Shown piece by piece: positions 9,176 to 18,613 of a stretch of DNA of 24,410 bases. The translations under genes were made by a program, and so were the position numbers. Source of the stretch: Basidiobolus ranarum (taxonomy: Eukaryota; Basidiobolomycota; Basidiobolomycetes; Basidiobolales); NCBI GenBank assembly GCA_040143965.1, contig JASJQH010000154.1, forward strand, positions 1 through 24,410, written 5' to 3'. The notes beneath the pieces are model-generated. The model ran no database searches. It worked only from the letters and a program-made list of their open reading frames with translations, and was not told the origin of the DNA. Position 1 is the first letter of the stretch; each line of letters opens with the position of its first letter.

Positions 9176-9253
9176 ATGAGAGATAAGTGGAAGAAGAAGA
9201 GACAGAGACGTCTCAAGCGTAAAAGAAGAAAGATGAGAGCCAGATCCAAATAA
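9176..9253 (+). CDS. RPL41: Large-subunit ribosomal protein eL41
   Basis: Twenty-five codons plus TAA. The protein starts M-R-D-K-W-K-K-K-R-Q-R-R and ends R-R-K-M-R-A-R-S-K, which is nearly identical to the eL41 of yeast and animals (25 aa, the smallest ribosomal protein, a single basic helix). It forms part of the 80S ribosome near the subunit interface. The ATG directly follows TTTTATTAG. A good 5' UTR intron can be read at 9115-9175 (61 nt, CAG|GTAAAT...ATTAG, with an ACTAA-type branch site), so the acceptor abuts the start codon. TATA-like sequences lie at 9026-9034 and 9052-9059. It is followed in tandem by eL20. Too short for standard ORF cut-offs. Confidence 0.95.
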   Translation: MRDKWKKKRQRRLKRKRRKMRARSK

Positions 9254-9798
9254 ACTGATCGGACCCGACCTCGGACCCATCTCGCTCTCTAGGCTGTAGA
9301 GAATCTTGCCGCTTGCCGGAAATTTTCATTGTTATTGGATTTTGATCCTTGCCTCTACGAGGATTATTTTCTTGTACCAAAATATGGTCTTTAAACATAA
9401 ATAAAATTAGCTACTTCGTAACTAAAACACTCGTTTCTCTTAACTTATATTATCAAATATGCAAAAGTCAGTATGAAAGAGGGGAACGAAAACCGCATGC
9501 ACATGTTACATGTTCACCTTTATGCTACAAGCAATGTACAGAAATTTCAAAGGTTCTTCACTCATTTCCACAGTCTATGCCAACTTCTCAAATCTGAATT
9601 GCAGTTATAGAGAATTGCTATATGTTTGCTTAAAACTTTTCGAACAAAAAATCATAAAATTTTGTTGACGAATTGACCAATCATTTGATTTAGATTCAGA
9701 ATTCCAGACAAGGTCGAATAAATGAGACTTCAGTTGCTTTATAGAATCCCTCTTCCTCTTTCAGGTGTGCATCGATTACTCGAATCCTTACAAGCATC
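9254..9798. other. Intergenic spacer between RPL41 and RPL20
   Basis: Holds the eL41 3' UTR and eL20 promoter. A pyrimidine tract (about 9747-9763) lies 35-50 bp upstream of the eL20 ATG and may mark its transcription start, as in many ribosomal protein genes. A plus frame at 9349-9597 has no recognisable features. No tRNA or snoRNA seen. Confidence 0.4.
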
Positions 9799-10518
9799 AT
9801 GGGTAGAGTAAGTATTTCATGTCTACTTTCACGTTTGCTGTAAATGCTGTGAGCAGGTTTATTTCGCATGGATATTGAAGTATAATTAATACGCGACAAA
9901 TTCTTTAAACCTATCGGCCCAACTATAGCATTACATCCATCTAAATTCTCATTAGAAATTGCATGCACTCCTCTCTAATACGTTTTTATCTTCTAGTTGC
10001 ACGAATATCAAATCATTGGCCGTAAGCTTCCTTCCGAAAAGGAGCCTGTCCCCAGACTCTTCCGTATGAGAATCTTCGCTCCCAATGAAGTTGTCGCCAA
10101 GAGCCGTTTCTGGTACTTCTTGACTAAGCTCAAGAAGGTCAAGAAGGCCGCTGGTGAGATCGTTTCTTTGAACGAAATCTTCGAGAAGAACCCCTTGAAG
10201 ATCAAGACCTTCGGTATCTGGCTTCGTTATGATTCCCGTTCCGGTACTCACAACATGTACAAGGAATACCGTGAATTGACCCGTAACGATGCCGTTGAAG
10301 CCTGTTATCAAGATATGGCTGCTCGTCACCGTGCCCGTTTCAGATCTATTCAAATTATCCGTGTTGCTGAAGTTGCTAACGCTGATGTTCGTCGTCCTTA
10401 CATCAAGCAACTTATGGTGCCTAAGCTTCGCTTCCCTCTTCCCCACCGTGTTGCTCGCCCTGCTGACAAGGCTAACCGTAGCCTCTTCATTGCTAAGCGT
10501 CCTTCTACCTTCTACTAA
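9799..10518 (+). CDS. RPL20: Large-subunit ribosomal protein eL20 (L18ae)
   Basis: Exon 1 (9799-9807) encodes M-G-R. An intron of 189 nt (9808-9996, GTAAGT...TTCTAG) precedes exon 2 (9997-10518), giving 176 aa, close to the 172 aa of yeast Rpl20. The start [42 protein letters not shown] and the C-terminal K-R-P-S-T-F-Y are all family hallmarks. Codon use is strongly biased to C-ending and preferred codons, unlike neighbours, as expected for a highly expressed gene. The short first exon of three codons is typical of eukaryotic ribosomal protein genes. AATAAA lies at 10570-10575, about 50 nt past the stop. The long frame antisense to this gene is an effect of that codon bias. Confidence 0.97.
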
Positions 10519-10915
10519 ATGCTTGTTTAGCTGGTTGGTGTGAATATCAATGTTTACATTTTGCTTGCCAATAAAAATACGTTGAATTATTGAAGTATGA
10601 GTCAATTGCGATATATATCGAACCACTGAAGTTACCTCCATGCCAAGGATATGACTTTCCACTTGTACACATTATTTTCAAAATGTCATTAGATTAGCGT
10701 GGTTGTATTTGGCATAAGTTGAATTATACAAAATCTTGGATATTGGCCTTGGATATTAGCCAATATGGAAAATCAATTCCCCTGTTGCTTGAATACTGAC
10801 AGCATCGCGTTTGCGTCATCCAATATTTGAATATAAAAAGTATTCACAGCCCTTATAACGTCTACTTAAATAGCAGTTATTTTGGGTTGTATCTTAAATC
10901 TTCTGTACTATAGAC
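10519..10915. promoter_or_regulatory. eL20 3' end and promoter of the 6PGL gene
   Basis: AATAAA at 10570-10575 suits eL20. Upstream of the next gene TATAAAAAG begins at 10832, about 80 bp before the ATG. A TGCGTCAT element sits near 10813-10820; it resembles the ATF/CREB- or Gcn4/Yap-type bZIP site TGACGCA in reverse, which would fit a gene of NADPH supply, but this is only a motif match. Confidence 0.45.
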
Positions 10916-11677
10916 ATGGCTACCGGTCCTATTATTTACAGCTTTCCTAACGTTTCTGAGGTTTCCGTTGCTTTAGCTCAGTATGTCGCTAAAGCTTCTG
11001 CTGAAGCAATCCAACGTCATGGCCGTTTTACTGTTGCCCTATCCGGCGGTTCACTTCCAAATACCTTGGCCGCCGTGTTGAAGGACGATCCCTCTGTACA
11101 ATGGAGTAAATGGCACGTTTTCTTTGCTGATGAACGTTGCGTTCCCTTGGACCACGAAGACTCGAACTATTTACTTGCCAAGAGAGAATTATTCGATCAC
11201 GTAAGCATTCCTGACGCACAGATCTACACCATCAACAACTCTTTAGTGAATGATGTGGAGAAGGCCAGTGATGACTACCAAGATACCTTACGCAAGGTAT
11301 TTGCCTCGAAGACCGAAGTTATGTTCCCAGTATTCGATTTGATTCTTTTAGGTATCGGACCAGACGGACATACCTGTTCCCTTTTCCCAGGTCATCCTCT
11401 CCTTCAAGAGCAATACGAATGGGTTGCTCCTATCGAAGACTCCCCTAAGCCACCACCAAGACGTATCACCTTGACCCTTCCAGTACTTAACCATTGTCAT
11501 GCTGCCGTCTTCGTTGTTACCGGTGGTAATAAGAAGGATATCGTTCCACAGATCCTTGAACAAGAGTCCCACCTACCCGCTCAGTTGGTGAAACCTACTC
11601 ATGGTCAAGTCTTTTGGTTCTTTGATGATGATGCTTGCGCTAATTTAAAGGTGAAGCCACAACAATTCAAACTTTAA
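10916..11677 (+). CDS. 6-phosphogluconolactonase
   Basis: Intronless, 253 aa. It hydrolyses 6-phospho-glucono-1,5-lactone to 6-phosphogluconate, the second step of the oxidative pentose phosphate pathway that supplies NADPH in the cytosol. Family marks: A-L-S-G-G-S (residues 41-46), F-F-A-D-E-R-C-V-P (69-77), D-S-N-Y, and G-I-G-P-D-G-H-T-C-S-L-F-P-G-H (146-160), then R-I-T-L-T-L-P-V-L and V-T-G-G-N-K-K. Length is normal for the eukaryotic SOL/PGLS type without a fused G6PDH. Start: ATG 10916, at the conserved N-terminal position; TATAAAAAG lies about 80 bp upstream. Codon use is fairly biased, suggesting good expression. It converges on the OHCU decarboxylase gene with a 275-bp gap. Confidence 0.96.
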   Translation: MATGPIIYSFPNVSEVSVALAQYVAKASAEAIQRHGRFTVALSGGSLPNTLAAVLKDDPSVQWSKWHVFFADERCVPLDHEDSNYLLAKRELFDHVSIPDAQIYTINNSLVNDVEKASDDYQDTLRKVFASKTEVMFPVFDLILLGIGPDGHTCSLFPGHPLLQEQYEWVAPIEDSPKPPPRRITLTLPVLNHCHAAVFVVTGGNKKDIVPQILEQESHLPAQLVKPTHGQVFWFFDDDACANLKVKPQQFKL

Positions 11678-11952
11678 TCATGTGCACCTAGAGCCTCAAT
11701 CCTGTATCTACTTAATGATAGAATTTTTAGCATACAACAAATCCCATCTTCCCATCATCATTTGATAGCTTAAAGAACGGGGATAATAAACAACCAAGAC
11801 ATGATCAAAATTATCTGAATTCCAAATGATATGGTAGTCGAGATTTCCAAAGTATGTTTATTGTTTCATGAATAATTACAGCTTGAATGGTATGCAAATT
11901 GAAAGGGGAAAAATAAGATAGAATCACTTCCAAAAGTTAACCAGAATATTAG

Positions 11953-12477
11953 TTAAAGTTTGGCAGGTGTTTGAAGTTTACGAAGTCTATCTCTAGCTAT
12001 GATCAACATTTCGCTTAAACCGAGCTTTAACTCACTTTCTTTGGTACCAACTTGTAGTCTCTTTTCCAAGACGGGTATGATTTCTTTTCTTGGTCTACCG
12101 TTAACGAAAACAACGAATTTAAATCCATATTTCTTCTCGTACTCTTCGTTCAATTCTCCAAGACGACCATTTACTTGCTCTTCCTCTGGAGTGGGTTTTT
12201 TATCATAACCTTGTTCTTTGATGGAATGAGCTGAGAGACCTTGAGGAGGTGCACCTATACGAGGATGAGCATTCACAACCAGAATACGGTCTTCCTCGGA
12301 GAGGTCGTGGTCAATAACGTATTGAGCAAAGTCCAACAACCCACTGTAGGAGAGGTAAGGACGGGCTTCATAGAGAATTTTGGCAAGAGGTGGGGCAGGT
12401 TCGAATAAGCTGTTAACCGCTTCTAAGAAATCCTCTCTGGGGAGTCCGTTAAGCTTGGAAATAGGAGGGAAAGTCAT
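11953..12477 (-). CDS. OHCU decarboxylase (uric acid breakdown to S-allantoin)
   Basis: Intronless, 174 aa, the usual length of the family. The enzyme decarboxylates 2-oxo-4-hydroxy-4-carboxy-5-ureidoimidazoline, the last step from urate to S-allantoin after uricase and HIU hydrolase, and acts in peroxisomes or cytosol. Visible marks: N-A-H-P-R-I-G (69-75; His71 is the likely catalytic residue), L-S-A-H-S-I-K-E-Q (81-89; Glu/Gln of the active site), L-N-x-x-Y-E-K-K-Y-G-F-K-F-V-V-F-V-N-G-R, and a C-terminal A-R-D-R-L-R-K-L. The C-terminal residues are A-K-L: A/S-K-L is a peroxisomal PTS1-type end, and here P-A-K-L fits it, so peroxisomal import is likely. Uricase and HIU hydrolase are not adjacent. 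Confidence 0.95.
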   Translation of the reverse strand: MTFPPISKLNGLPREDFLEAVNSLFEPAPPLAKILYEARPYLSYSGLLDFAQYVIDHDLSEEDRILVVNAHPRIGAPPQGLSAHSIKEQGYDKKPTPEEEQVNGRLGELNEEYEKKYGFKFVVFVNGRPRKEIIPVLEKRLQVGTKESELKLGLSEMLIIARDRLRKLQTPAKL

Positions 12478-12788
12478 TCTCGAAGGATAGAAGGATGTTC
12501 TCTTGTAGGAGTTGTCGGCATATATACTAATAAGTTCAAAGTGAATTTAAGGTGATACAAGATGATCGAATATTGTTCTAAATCATAGATTTCCATTTAT
12601 ATTTGATTCCTTATAGATGAGATTATCATACATCTTAATCGTGTAGACATGATAAACCATGTCGCTAGCATCTATCACTGAGGTGTAACCAATAGATGGT
12701 TGGAATTATTCTTCGCAATTAACAGTGGATGGAAGAGGCAAAAGAACATATACATACTGAAGAAAAGCCTGCTCTAACATAAATAAAT
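12478..12788. other. Intergenic spacer, OHCU decarboxylase promoter and LAS1 3' end
   Basis: A TATATATG-like sequence near 12518-12526 may be the core promoter of the minus-strand decarboxylase gene. No further gene seen. Confidence 0.35.
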
Positions 12789-14887
12789 CTAACGTACTAG
12801 GGAATTAGGTCCATCTAAGTCTAATGGAAGATCTAGTGAGGGGACAACACCACCAGGTAAAGTTCCGAATGGGCAGGAAGTCCACAAGTCGACGTCATAT
12901 AGTTTCCACTTGCTGCTTGACTCTAGTCCATCGATGTCCCCGTTCTGTGGTGTGTCGTTAGCATCAACCTCCATAGAGTCACTAGTCTCTTCATCCTCTC
13001 TAGTCTCACCAAACACCTTGATCACTCTGGCTTTCAGCTTATGGATCTCCCGCTGCATATCACCGTCTGTTAGTGCCGGTACGTCTTTGAAGTTTTTGAT
13101 ATTCTATTGAAAAGACCGTAAGTCAAGTGACTGGGTTGGAATGGTCATGTGATTGGGTTGGAATAGATGTACGGTGATACTTACATTCTTGTTGGAGAGA
13201 GATTTTGTGATGAATTTGATGAACGGGGAGAGGCGCTTTCCAAGTTCTGGATCATATTCGACAACAGTCAAAAGTACATTACGAGTGCTACGAACGGTAA
13301 ATGAGTATGTATTGTGCATTGGGATTGCATAGGTACTTACTATACGGTTGGTTTTCTTAGACAGCCCTCTAGCAGATCATCCATTTGCAGACTAGACAAG
13401 AGCACGTCTTCTTTCGTATAGTAGCTCTTTACAAAGTGCTTAAGCCATGCAGCTACAGGCAGACGTATGGGTTAGTTACAGCATGGAATGTAAAGCATAA
13501 TGGCAACAAACGTACTCAGAGTGAGTAGATAGCTGGTGCTTCTGTTGGCGCGCTTGGTGTTCTACACATAGAAAGATCAGGTCAATTTAGACTGGAAAAT
13601 AAAAGAGGACTCGAGATGACTCTAACCTCGTCTTGAGTTGGGTCACTGATACCAGAGATCTTGAAGGGAGCTAAGAGTATAGGTGTTAGCAGGCAGTCAG
13701 GCCAGTGTAGGAGAAAAGATCACTTACTTTCATCATAGTCGAATTGATCCAAAATCCCAGCAACTAAATCATCACCAAAGCTTTTCCACGTCCCGTCGAA
13801 TCTTTGAAATAGCGGGGTCCACAATGCAAGCAAGTCTTGGGACAGGTTGAGCTCAGGGAGAGTCGACCGTTTTCTAAATATCAAAGTTAGTTTCGGGAAC
13901 TGGGGACTACATAGCATTTAGTCTGTTCACTAACTTCTTTCCTGTTGGAACCAAAAACCCATTTTCCAAAAGAACCGGAATAAGCATAAGCTTGAGGGTG
14001 TCTGGATCGTTCAAGGAGATAATTTCCCGGAGAGCCTTTTGAGAAGGGGAATTGTCTGCATTTGGATTCATAGTCCTTTTGGGGTCTAAATTGAATGGTT
14101 GAGTGACTATCGAACTGTTAACCACGCTAGCATTGCAAGGTACCTTTGCTAAATTGCTTTCCAAGATCTTTGTAAGTCGAAAGCTGTTCGCGTATTTCCG
14201 TAATGCAGTCAGGATACGTTTTCTTAACAGACCAGTAGTTATCATTTAGCCATTGTAGAGCCTATAATATTCAGTTGTTAGATTAGGTAGGAGGGTTAAA
14301 CAATTCCCGACTGTGCCCTACTTGTTGACAACCAGTTCTCAAAGTCTGCAAACTGGGTAAATTCTCATGAGTACCAGCATGTCTCAAATCAACAAACCAT
14401 GCAGGTAAGTTCAATTTATCTGCCAAACCAGCCACTGACTGAGCAAATTGCTTATTCTGCTCGGCATCTACAAGGCCATTCACGAACCTAAAACCCAGGT
14501 TAACACTATTTCTATTTCTGTTTTGTGAATAGAATGGAAGTTACCTAATGAATACCATAGTATACATCAATCTTAATTCATGACTCGAAATTCTTCCAGA
14601 TTCAAAATAATCTCTCAAGGAAATCTCCACAAATCCAGCAGTTGTCTCGATAGCCTGGGGTACTCTACCGCGACTCTTCCACGCTTTGACCTAAAAGGGC
14701 AATACATTGTAAGTAAGAAATTTTACTTTTCTTAACCCAAGTTATTCGTATATTTACAAAGGCACCGTACCCTCTTTACTCCTAATTCTCTCAAATGAAA
14801 GTCAGGTGCTTCAGCATACAACCAACTATAGACTTGTTCGTACTCTTCATTGCTTGTCCAGGGAACAACACGAGGGGGCAACGGCAT
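12789..14887 (-). CDS. LAS1: Las1, HEPN endonuclease for ITS2 cleavage in pre-rRNA
   Basis: Eleven exons: 14771-14887, 14545-14690, 14322-14487, 14144-14261, 13935-14085, 13728-13873, 13627-13670, 13516-13561, 13341-13452, 13185-13287 and 12789-13103. All phases agree, giving 487 aa (yeast Las1: 502). Ten GT-AG introns of 53-81 nt. Marks: P-R-V-V-P-W-T, A-W-K-S-R-G-R-V-P-Q-A-I-E-T-T-A, I-R-F-V-N-G-L-V-D, and the HEPN R-x4-H motif L-R-H-A-G-T-H (Arg123, His128), then L-P-S-L-Q-T-L-R and A-L-Q-W-L-N-x-x-Y-W. The C-terminus has W-T-S-C-P-F-G-T-L-P-G-G, the conserved Las1 end that in yeast works with Grc3. It should cut ITS2 at C2 in the nucleolus. The intron at 14086-14143 is needed to avoid a stop and restore the frame. 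Middle exons are the least certain. Confidence 0.93.
13127..13166. repeat. 22-bp imperfect tandem repeat inside a LAS1 intron
   Basis: Two copies with period 22 (gtgactgggttggaatgg at 13127 and gtgattgggttggaatag at 13149) lie within the last LAS1 intron (13104-13184). Probably a neutral local duplication. Confidence 0.7.
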
Positions 14888-15356
14888 TTTAGATAGCAAC
14901 TAAGGTCGAGAGGTAATCTTTACTTTAGCGATAGTACATATTAATCACCTTGGATTTTTTTCTTTTTTTCTTATCGAGATTGGAGCAATTTGTCTAAACA
15001 CATATTGCGAATAAATTGCTCTTAAGCATGATTTTAATCAGCATAATTTAGAGCTTCAATTTAAGAAAAGCACACAGTAGATAATATATAGAACAGTCAT
15101 AGCATTTGCTCCAGCACTGGTTAAGATGATTGATTCACACTGATAAAAAGGGATTCAGTTCCCAACAAAACTCAAGAAAAGTTCTAAATTTATTATTTAG
15201 TGGAGATGAAACGAAAACAGTAAATGCAATATTTGAGGTATTGAAAGGGTTCTAGGAAAGGTGCAAGCACAAGTTATCGTGAATTCGCATGTTTGATATG
15301 TTGTGGAAGCATGAAGAATAAACGAGATAAATTGAGCGTAGTAAAGTTTCTAACAA
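14888..15356. other. Intergenic spacer, LAS1 promoter and uL14m 3' end
   Basis: Both neighbours are on the minus strand. A T-rich tract lies at 14955-14972 near the LAS1 start. No coding sequence or RNA gene seen in the remainder. Confidence 0.4.
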
Positions 15357-15749
15357 TTAGATAACTTTAGGAGCCAAAGAGATGAGTTTCATCCATTGTT
15401 TTTGGCGAAGTTCAGCTGCAACAAGTCCCAAAACTCTAGTACCGAGGGGTTGTTTGTTGTTATTTAAAAGAATGCAAGCATTATCATCGAAACGAATGTA
15501 ACGCCCATCGGGTCTACGGGTTTCTTTCTTGGTACGAACAATTAAAGCACGACGAACATCTCCTTTCTTGATTTTAGCGGCGGTGTTGGTGCTCTGGAAA
15601 CCTTGAGTAATAGGTCTAGCTTTCTTAACAGCAACCACAATTTCGTCACCAATGTGTCCAACCTTAGCACCTTTAAGAACTTTAATGCACTCTACCAAAG
15701 TAGCTCCGGAGTTATCAATGACGTTAATAACACTCTTTAATTGAATCAT
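15357..15749 (-). CDS. MRPL38: Mitochondrial ribosomal protein uL14m
   Basis: 130 aa of bacterial-type uL14, a core protein of the mitochondrial large subunit. The start M-I-Q-L-K-S-V-I-N-V-I-D-N-S-G-A closely follows yeast Mrpl38 (M-I-F-L-K-S-V-I-K-V-I-D-N-S-G-A), so I chose the ATG at 15749. An in-frame ATG at 15815 would add 22 residues (K/R-poor but hydroxyl- and Phe-rich), which could be a weak presequence; yeast has none. Further marks: H-I-G-D-E-I-V-V-A-V-K-K-A-R-P, K-K-G-D-V-R-R-A-L-I-V-R-T-K, F-D-D-N-A-C-I-L-L-N-N, P-L-G-T-R-V-L-G-L-V and the end S-L-A-P-K-V-I. The cytosolic uL14 has a different sequence, so the mitochondrial assignment is firm. No introns. Confidence 0.94.
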   Translation of the reverse strand: MIQLKSVINVIDNSGATLVECIKVLKGAKVGHIGDEIVVAVKKARPITQGFQSTNTAAKIKKGDVRRALIVRTKKETRRPDGRYIRFDDNACILLNNNKQPLGTRVLGLVAAELRQKQWMKLISLAPKVI

Positions 15750-16167
15750 ATTAACAGTGGTGAAAGTAAACTCGAATGAGTTAAAAGAAAGAAACACTGG
15801 ACGACTTTTGAACAAACTTTTTCCAAAGCTATCATTTCACCATTTAATCGAAATTTTTTCAACCTGATGGTCTTGGAATTCACAATTGGACAAGATCAAT
15901 TATATTGAATCAATTGATTTATATATATATACATGGAGCTATCTAGTCAATCACTTTTACTCTAACTAAATATATTCAACTTCGAATTTAATCACTATTT
16001 TTGTTACTAAATCTAAACGAACTATTGCATTTTCGCTAGATTTCTAGCCCGAGATAGTTCGATAACAAACACTGAGCTTTGTAGAGTAACTCCACATTTC
16101 GCCTATTCAGTCACGAAAATTCAAGGCAACACTGTTCTTAGGTTGATTTCATTGTATACTCACAGAA
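15750..16167. promoter_or_regulatory. Divergent promoter region between uL14m and TAF7
   Basis: About 420 bp between head-to-head genes. A (TA)n stretch (TATATATATATACAT, near 15920-15935) is the only conspicuous element. No TATA box stands out close to the TAF7 ATG. Confidence 0.35.
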
Positions 16168-17675
16168 ATGTCCACATCCACGAAAATCCGAAATAAAGGT
16201 GCAAAAATAGGTCACAATCAAGAATCTAATTCCCGACTTAAAGGAACAGATAAGATAAAGATCAAGTTTCGTGATTCACATAAATCTGGTGGAGGTGAGG
16301 GTGAAGGAGACGAAGAAGAGGATGAAGACGATGAAAGGGCTGCAGCAACAGAGGAGCATTTTGTATTAAGAATATCCAGCCAAAATGTAGCTGATAAACT
16401 AAGAAAATATGTACAGGAAAGGGAGATCCCCGAAGATACAGGTTTTATGTTCAAAGGTATGGTTATTTTTCAGGCCTCCAGTAGATCTATGGAGATCTTT
16501 ATCAATTTATTTGTTCCCTTTCTTCAGGGATACTGAACCTTCTACGAGTACAGATAATCGAACTGGGACCTTTCACTTCGACGGAGTTGTTTTCAACACG
16601 AAATTAGTAGATCTACCCACCATCACCGAATCACAGAAAACTTTAGACAATAAGAGAATGTTTAAGATAGCCGACGTGTGTCAGGTTACTATTTATTTGC
16701 GGCTTCTTTTTTTCGTTTCCTGTTCTTAACCGGTCAAATATAGATGCTAGTTGTTGATGGTATTCACAAAGAAACAGAACAGCCAAAGAATCGACATCCA
16801 AATCCTGACGATTTCATATGGGCCGATGGAATGTCGAGGCCGTTGAAAAATTGTCGAAGAAGAAGGTTCAGGAAAAGGGTCTCGAAAAGAGTAAGTTATT
16901 TTATGTAGAATTCACTTGGTATACTTGAAACTTAAGTTGTCTTCCAGACCATTGAAGTGGTAGAACGCGAAGTAGAGCGCTTACTCCAAGAAGACGCCCA
17001 AGCTGAAGATGTTCAATATGGTAAGGTTATCATTCTATAGTCTATAGTATATAGTTAAATTAACACGAGCATCATTGCAGAGGTTCATGATCTTCATGAT
17101 GGAGGCTATGGAGATGAATCGGAAGTCGGTACACCGGAACCATTTACGATCCATGACAACTTCGGTAGTAGCGATGCTGAGACGGAGGATATCGTTTCGC
17201 AAGAGCAAGATGATGAGGATGATTCAGATCTTGATCTAGCAGCAGAAATCGATAGGGGTTTGGAGGAGCTGGAGGAAGAAGAAACCGCGGAAGTTGAGCT
17301 TGAAGAGGTTGATATCAACATGGAACGAGATGATATTGAGAAGGACGAAGAAAGTGAAGACGAGGACGAAGATGAAGATGAGGACAGTGGATCAGACAAT
17401 GAAGAGCAAGATAGAGAACTTCTGCAACAAAAAGAGCTGCTGACTGACAAAGTTTCCGAGCTTGAATCATCCATCAATAAGAAGAGAGGGGAGCTTTTCT
17501 CAGCACGAAATATCCTTATCAAGGTAAGACGCGTGTTTAAGAGGCCCTATTTCGATACTAAATTTGTTTTCATTAGCGACGTCACGAAGGGCAAATCAAA
17601 ATCTGGCAGTCAGAGCTGGAGCAGAAAAGAGCGCAGTTGGAGGAAGTACATCGGAAACTCGGTAAACACAAGTAA
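16168..17675 (+). CDS. TAF7: TFIID subunit TAF7 (TAFII55 family)
   Basis: Six exons: 16168-16456, 16554-16684, 16744-16890, 16948-17020, 17081-17523 and 17577-17675, giving 393 aa with consistent phases. A basic N-terminus and acidic run precede the TAFII55 domain: E-E-H-F-V-L-R-I, R-T-G-T-F-H-F-D-G, K-L-V-D-L-P-T-I-T-E-S-Q-K-T-L-D, F-K-I-A-D-V-C-Q-M-L-V-V, R-P-L-K-N-C-R-R-R-R-F-R-K-R, and E-V-V-E-R-E-V-E-R-L-L. A very acidic Asp/Glu region (about residues 260-330) and a C-terminal coiled coil follow. TAF7 binds TAF1 in TFIID at RNA polymerase II promoters. Intron 1 (16457-16553, 97 nt) is the only unclear one: an earlier CAG at 16525-16527 is out of frame with this donor, while TACAG at 16553 restores both frame and family alignment. 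Confidence 0.93.
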
Positions 17676-18613
17676 TCCGTTTGGTCCAATATTCGAATCC
17701 TGTTGTATAGCCATTTAGTATATGATAAAATATTATATTTTGAATTTCAATTAATATCAAAACAAGAATGTGGTTGGCAGCAAGTGCAATATCTAGACAT
17801 AGCTCGGCAAGAGTAGTAAAGGTGTCTGTATGGGCTAATACAGCTATAAAGTGGCTTTCACTGTCTGTTCTAATCACTTACCTGAGTCGCCCTCCCCCGT
17901 CGCTCTACCTTGTTGACTTTGATTACCTTAGTCAGAATAGCTTTATGATTGTAATCTACTCGTTTTCAAGGCTGTTGCTGAGCGATGTCTTCGTTCAACA
18001 TGCCCAGAAGATAGATTAGTTCTGAATTGACAGCTACGTGGTAGCTTAATACATAAATCAAGTATGATTGTCATTTGTTTTTAAAATTGATAGTTCATGT
18101 GTATAAATTTTGGACGAGATATAGACCATCAAACCCACGATGGATTTGACGGTGAGTAACTGTCCGGTTTCTGGTTTACATAAAAATTGAGTCCTAACAT
18201 TGATGTTGAAAGGCCACAGAGTGTAGTAAACATGCTTGTAATATGAGACCACGCTGGATGTTTTGTTAATTTTGGAGAGGGTACCCAAATTGTGGGATTG
18301 ATCGAAACTTTCATTTCATCGATTTTTCATTCTCACAACTCTAGATTGATAAGCTTGGAAGTAAATCTCAGACTTCACTAGCATAATTAATCTGATTACT
18401 AAAAGAATTGGAATAATCTCAGGATCCCGTAATAAGCTCTTCCAATCGTTTGATATTTCAATTTAGTGCATCTCGCCAGATTTGGCATTTTTATGACCAC
18501 GGTTGACTATTTTTTAAGGGTAATTCTCGGGTTGATAAAAAGCTCCACTTTTTAGTTTCCTTTACAAATTTCACCTTTGCGCTCCTTCAACTCTACCTTG
18601 GAGTTGTTTTATA
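17676..18613. other. Intergenic stretch without a supported gene
   Basis: Frames on both strands (for example 17768-18019 plus, 17596-17877 and 18058-18314 minus) give readable peptides, but none shows a family motif, a clear start or a consistent splice model. An ATG at 18140 followed by G|GTGAGT resembles a tiny first exon, but I found no partner exon. ATAAAAAG near 18535 may be the TATA box of the peroxiredoxin gene, about 75-80 bp before its ATG. Confidence 0.35.

Noticed and set aside
9952-10662. Long minus-strand frame of 236 codons
   Set aside because: It is antisense to eL20. Strong codon bias in that gene removes stops on the other strand; the peptide has no family features.
17106-17522. 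Minus-strand frame rich in serine (138 codons)
   Set aside because: It is the reverse reading of the GAN/GAR-rich acidic region of TAF7.
17680-17705. Possible tRNA B-box (attcgaatcc)
   Set aside because: No T-stem pairing around it and no A-box or acceptor stem; no tRNA can be folded here.
17596-18314. Several minus-strand frames between TAF7 and the peroxiredoxin gene
   Set aside because: Peptides look readable, but they overlap each other in different frames, have no shared splice model and no family motifs.
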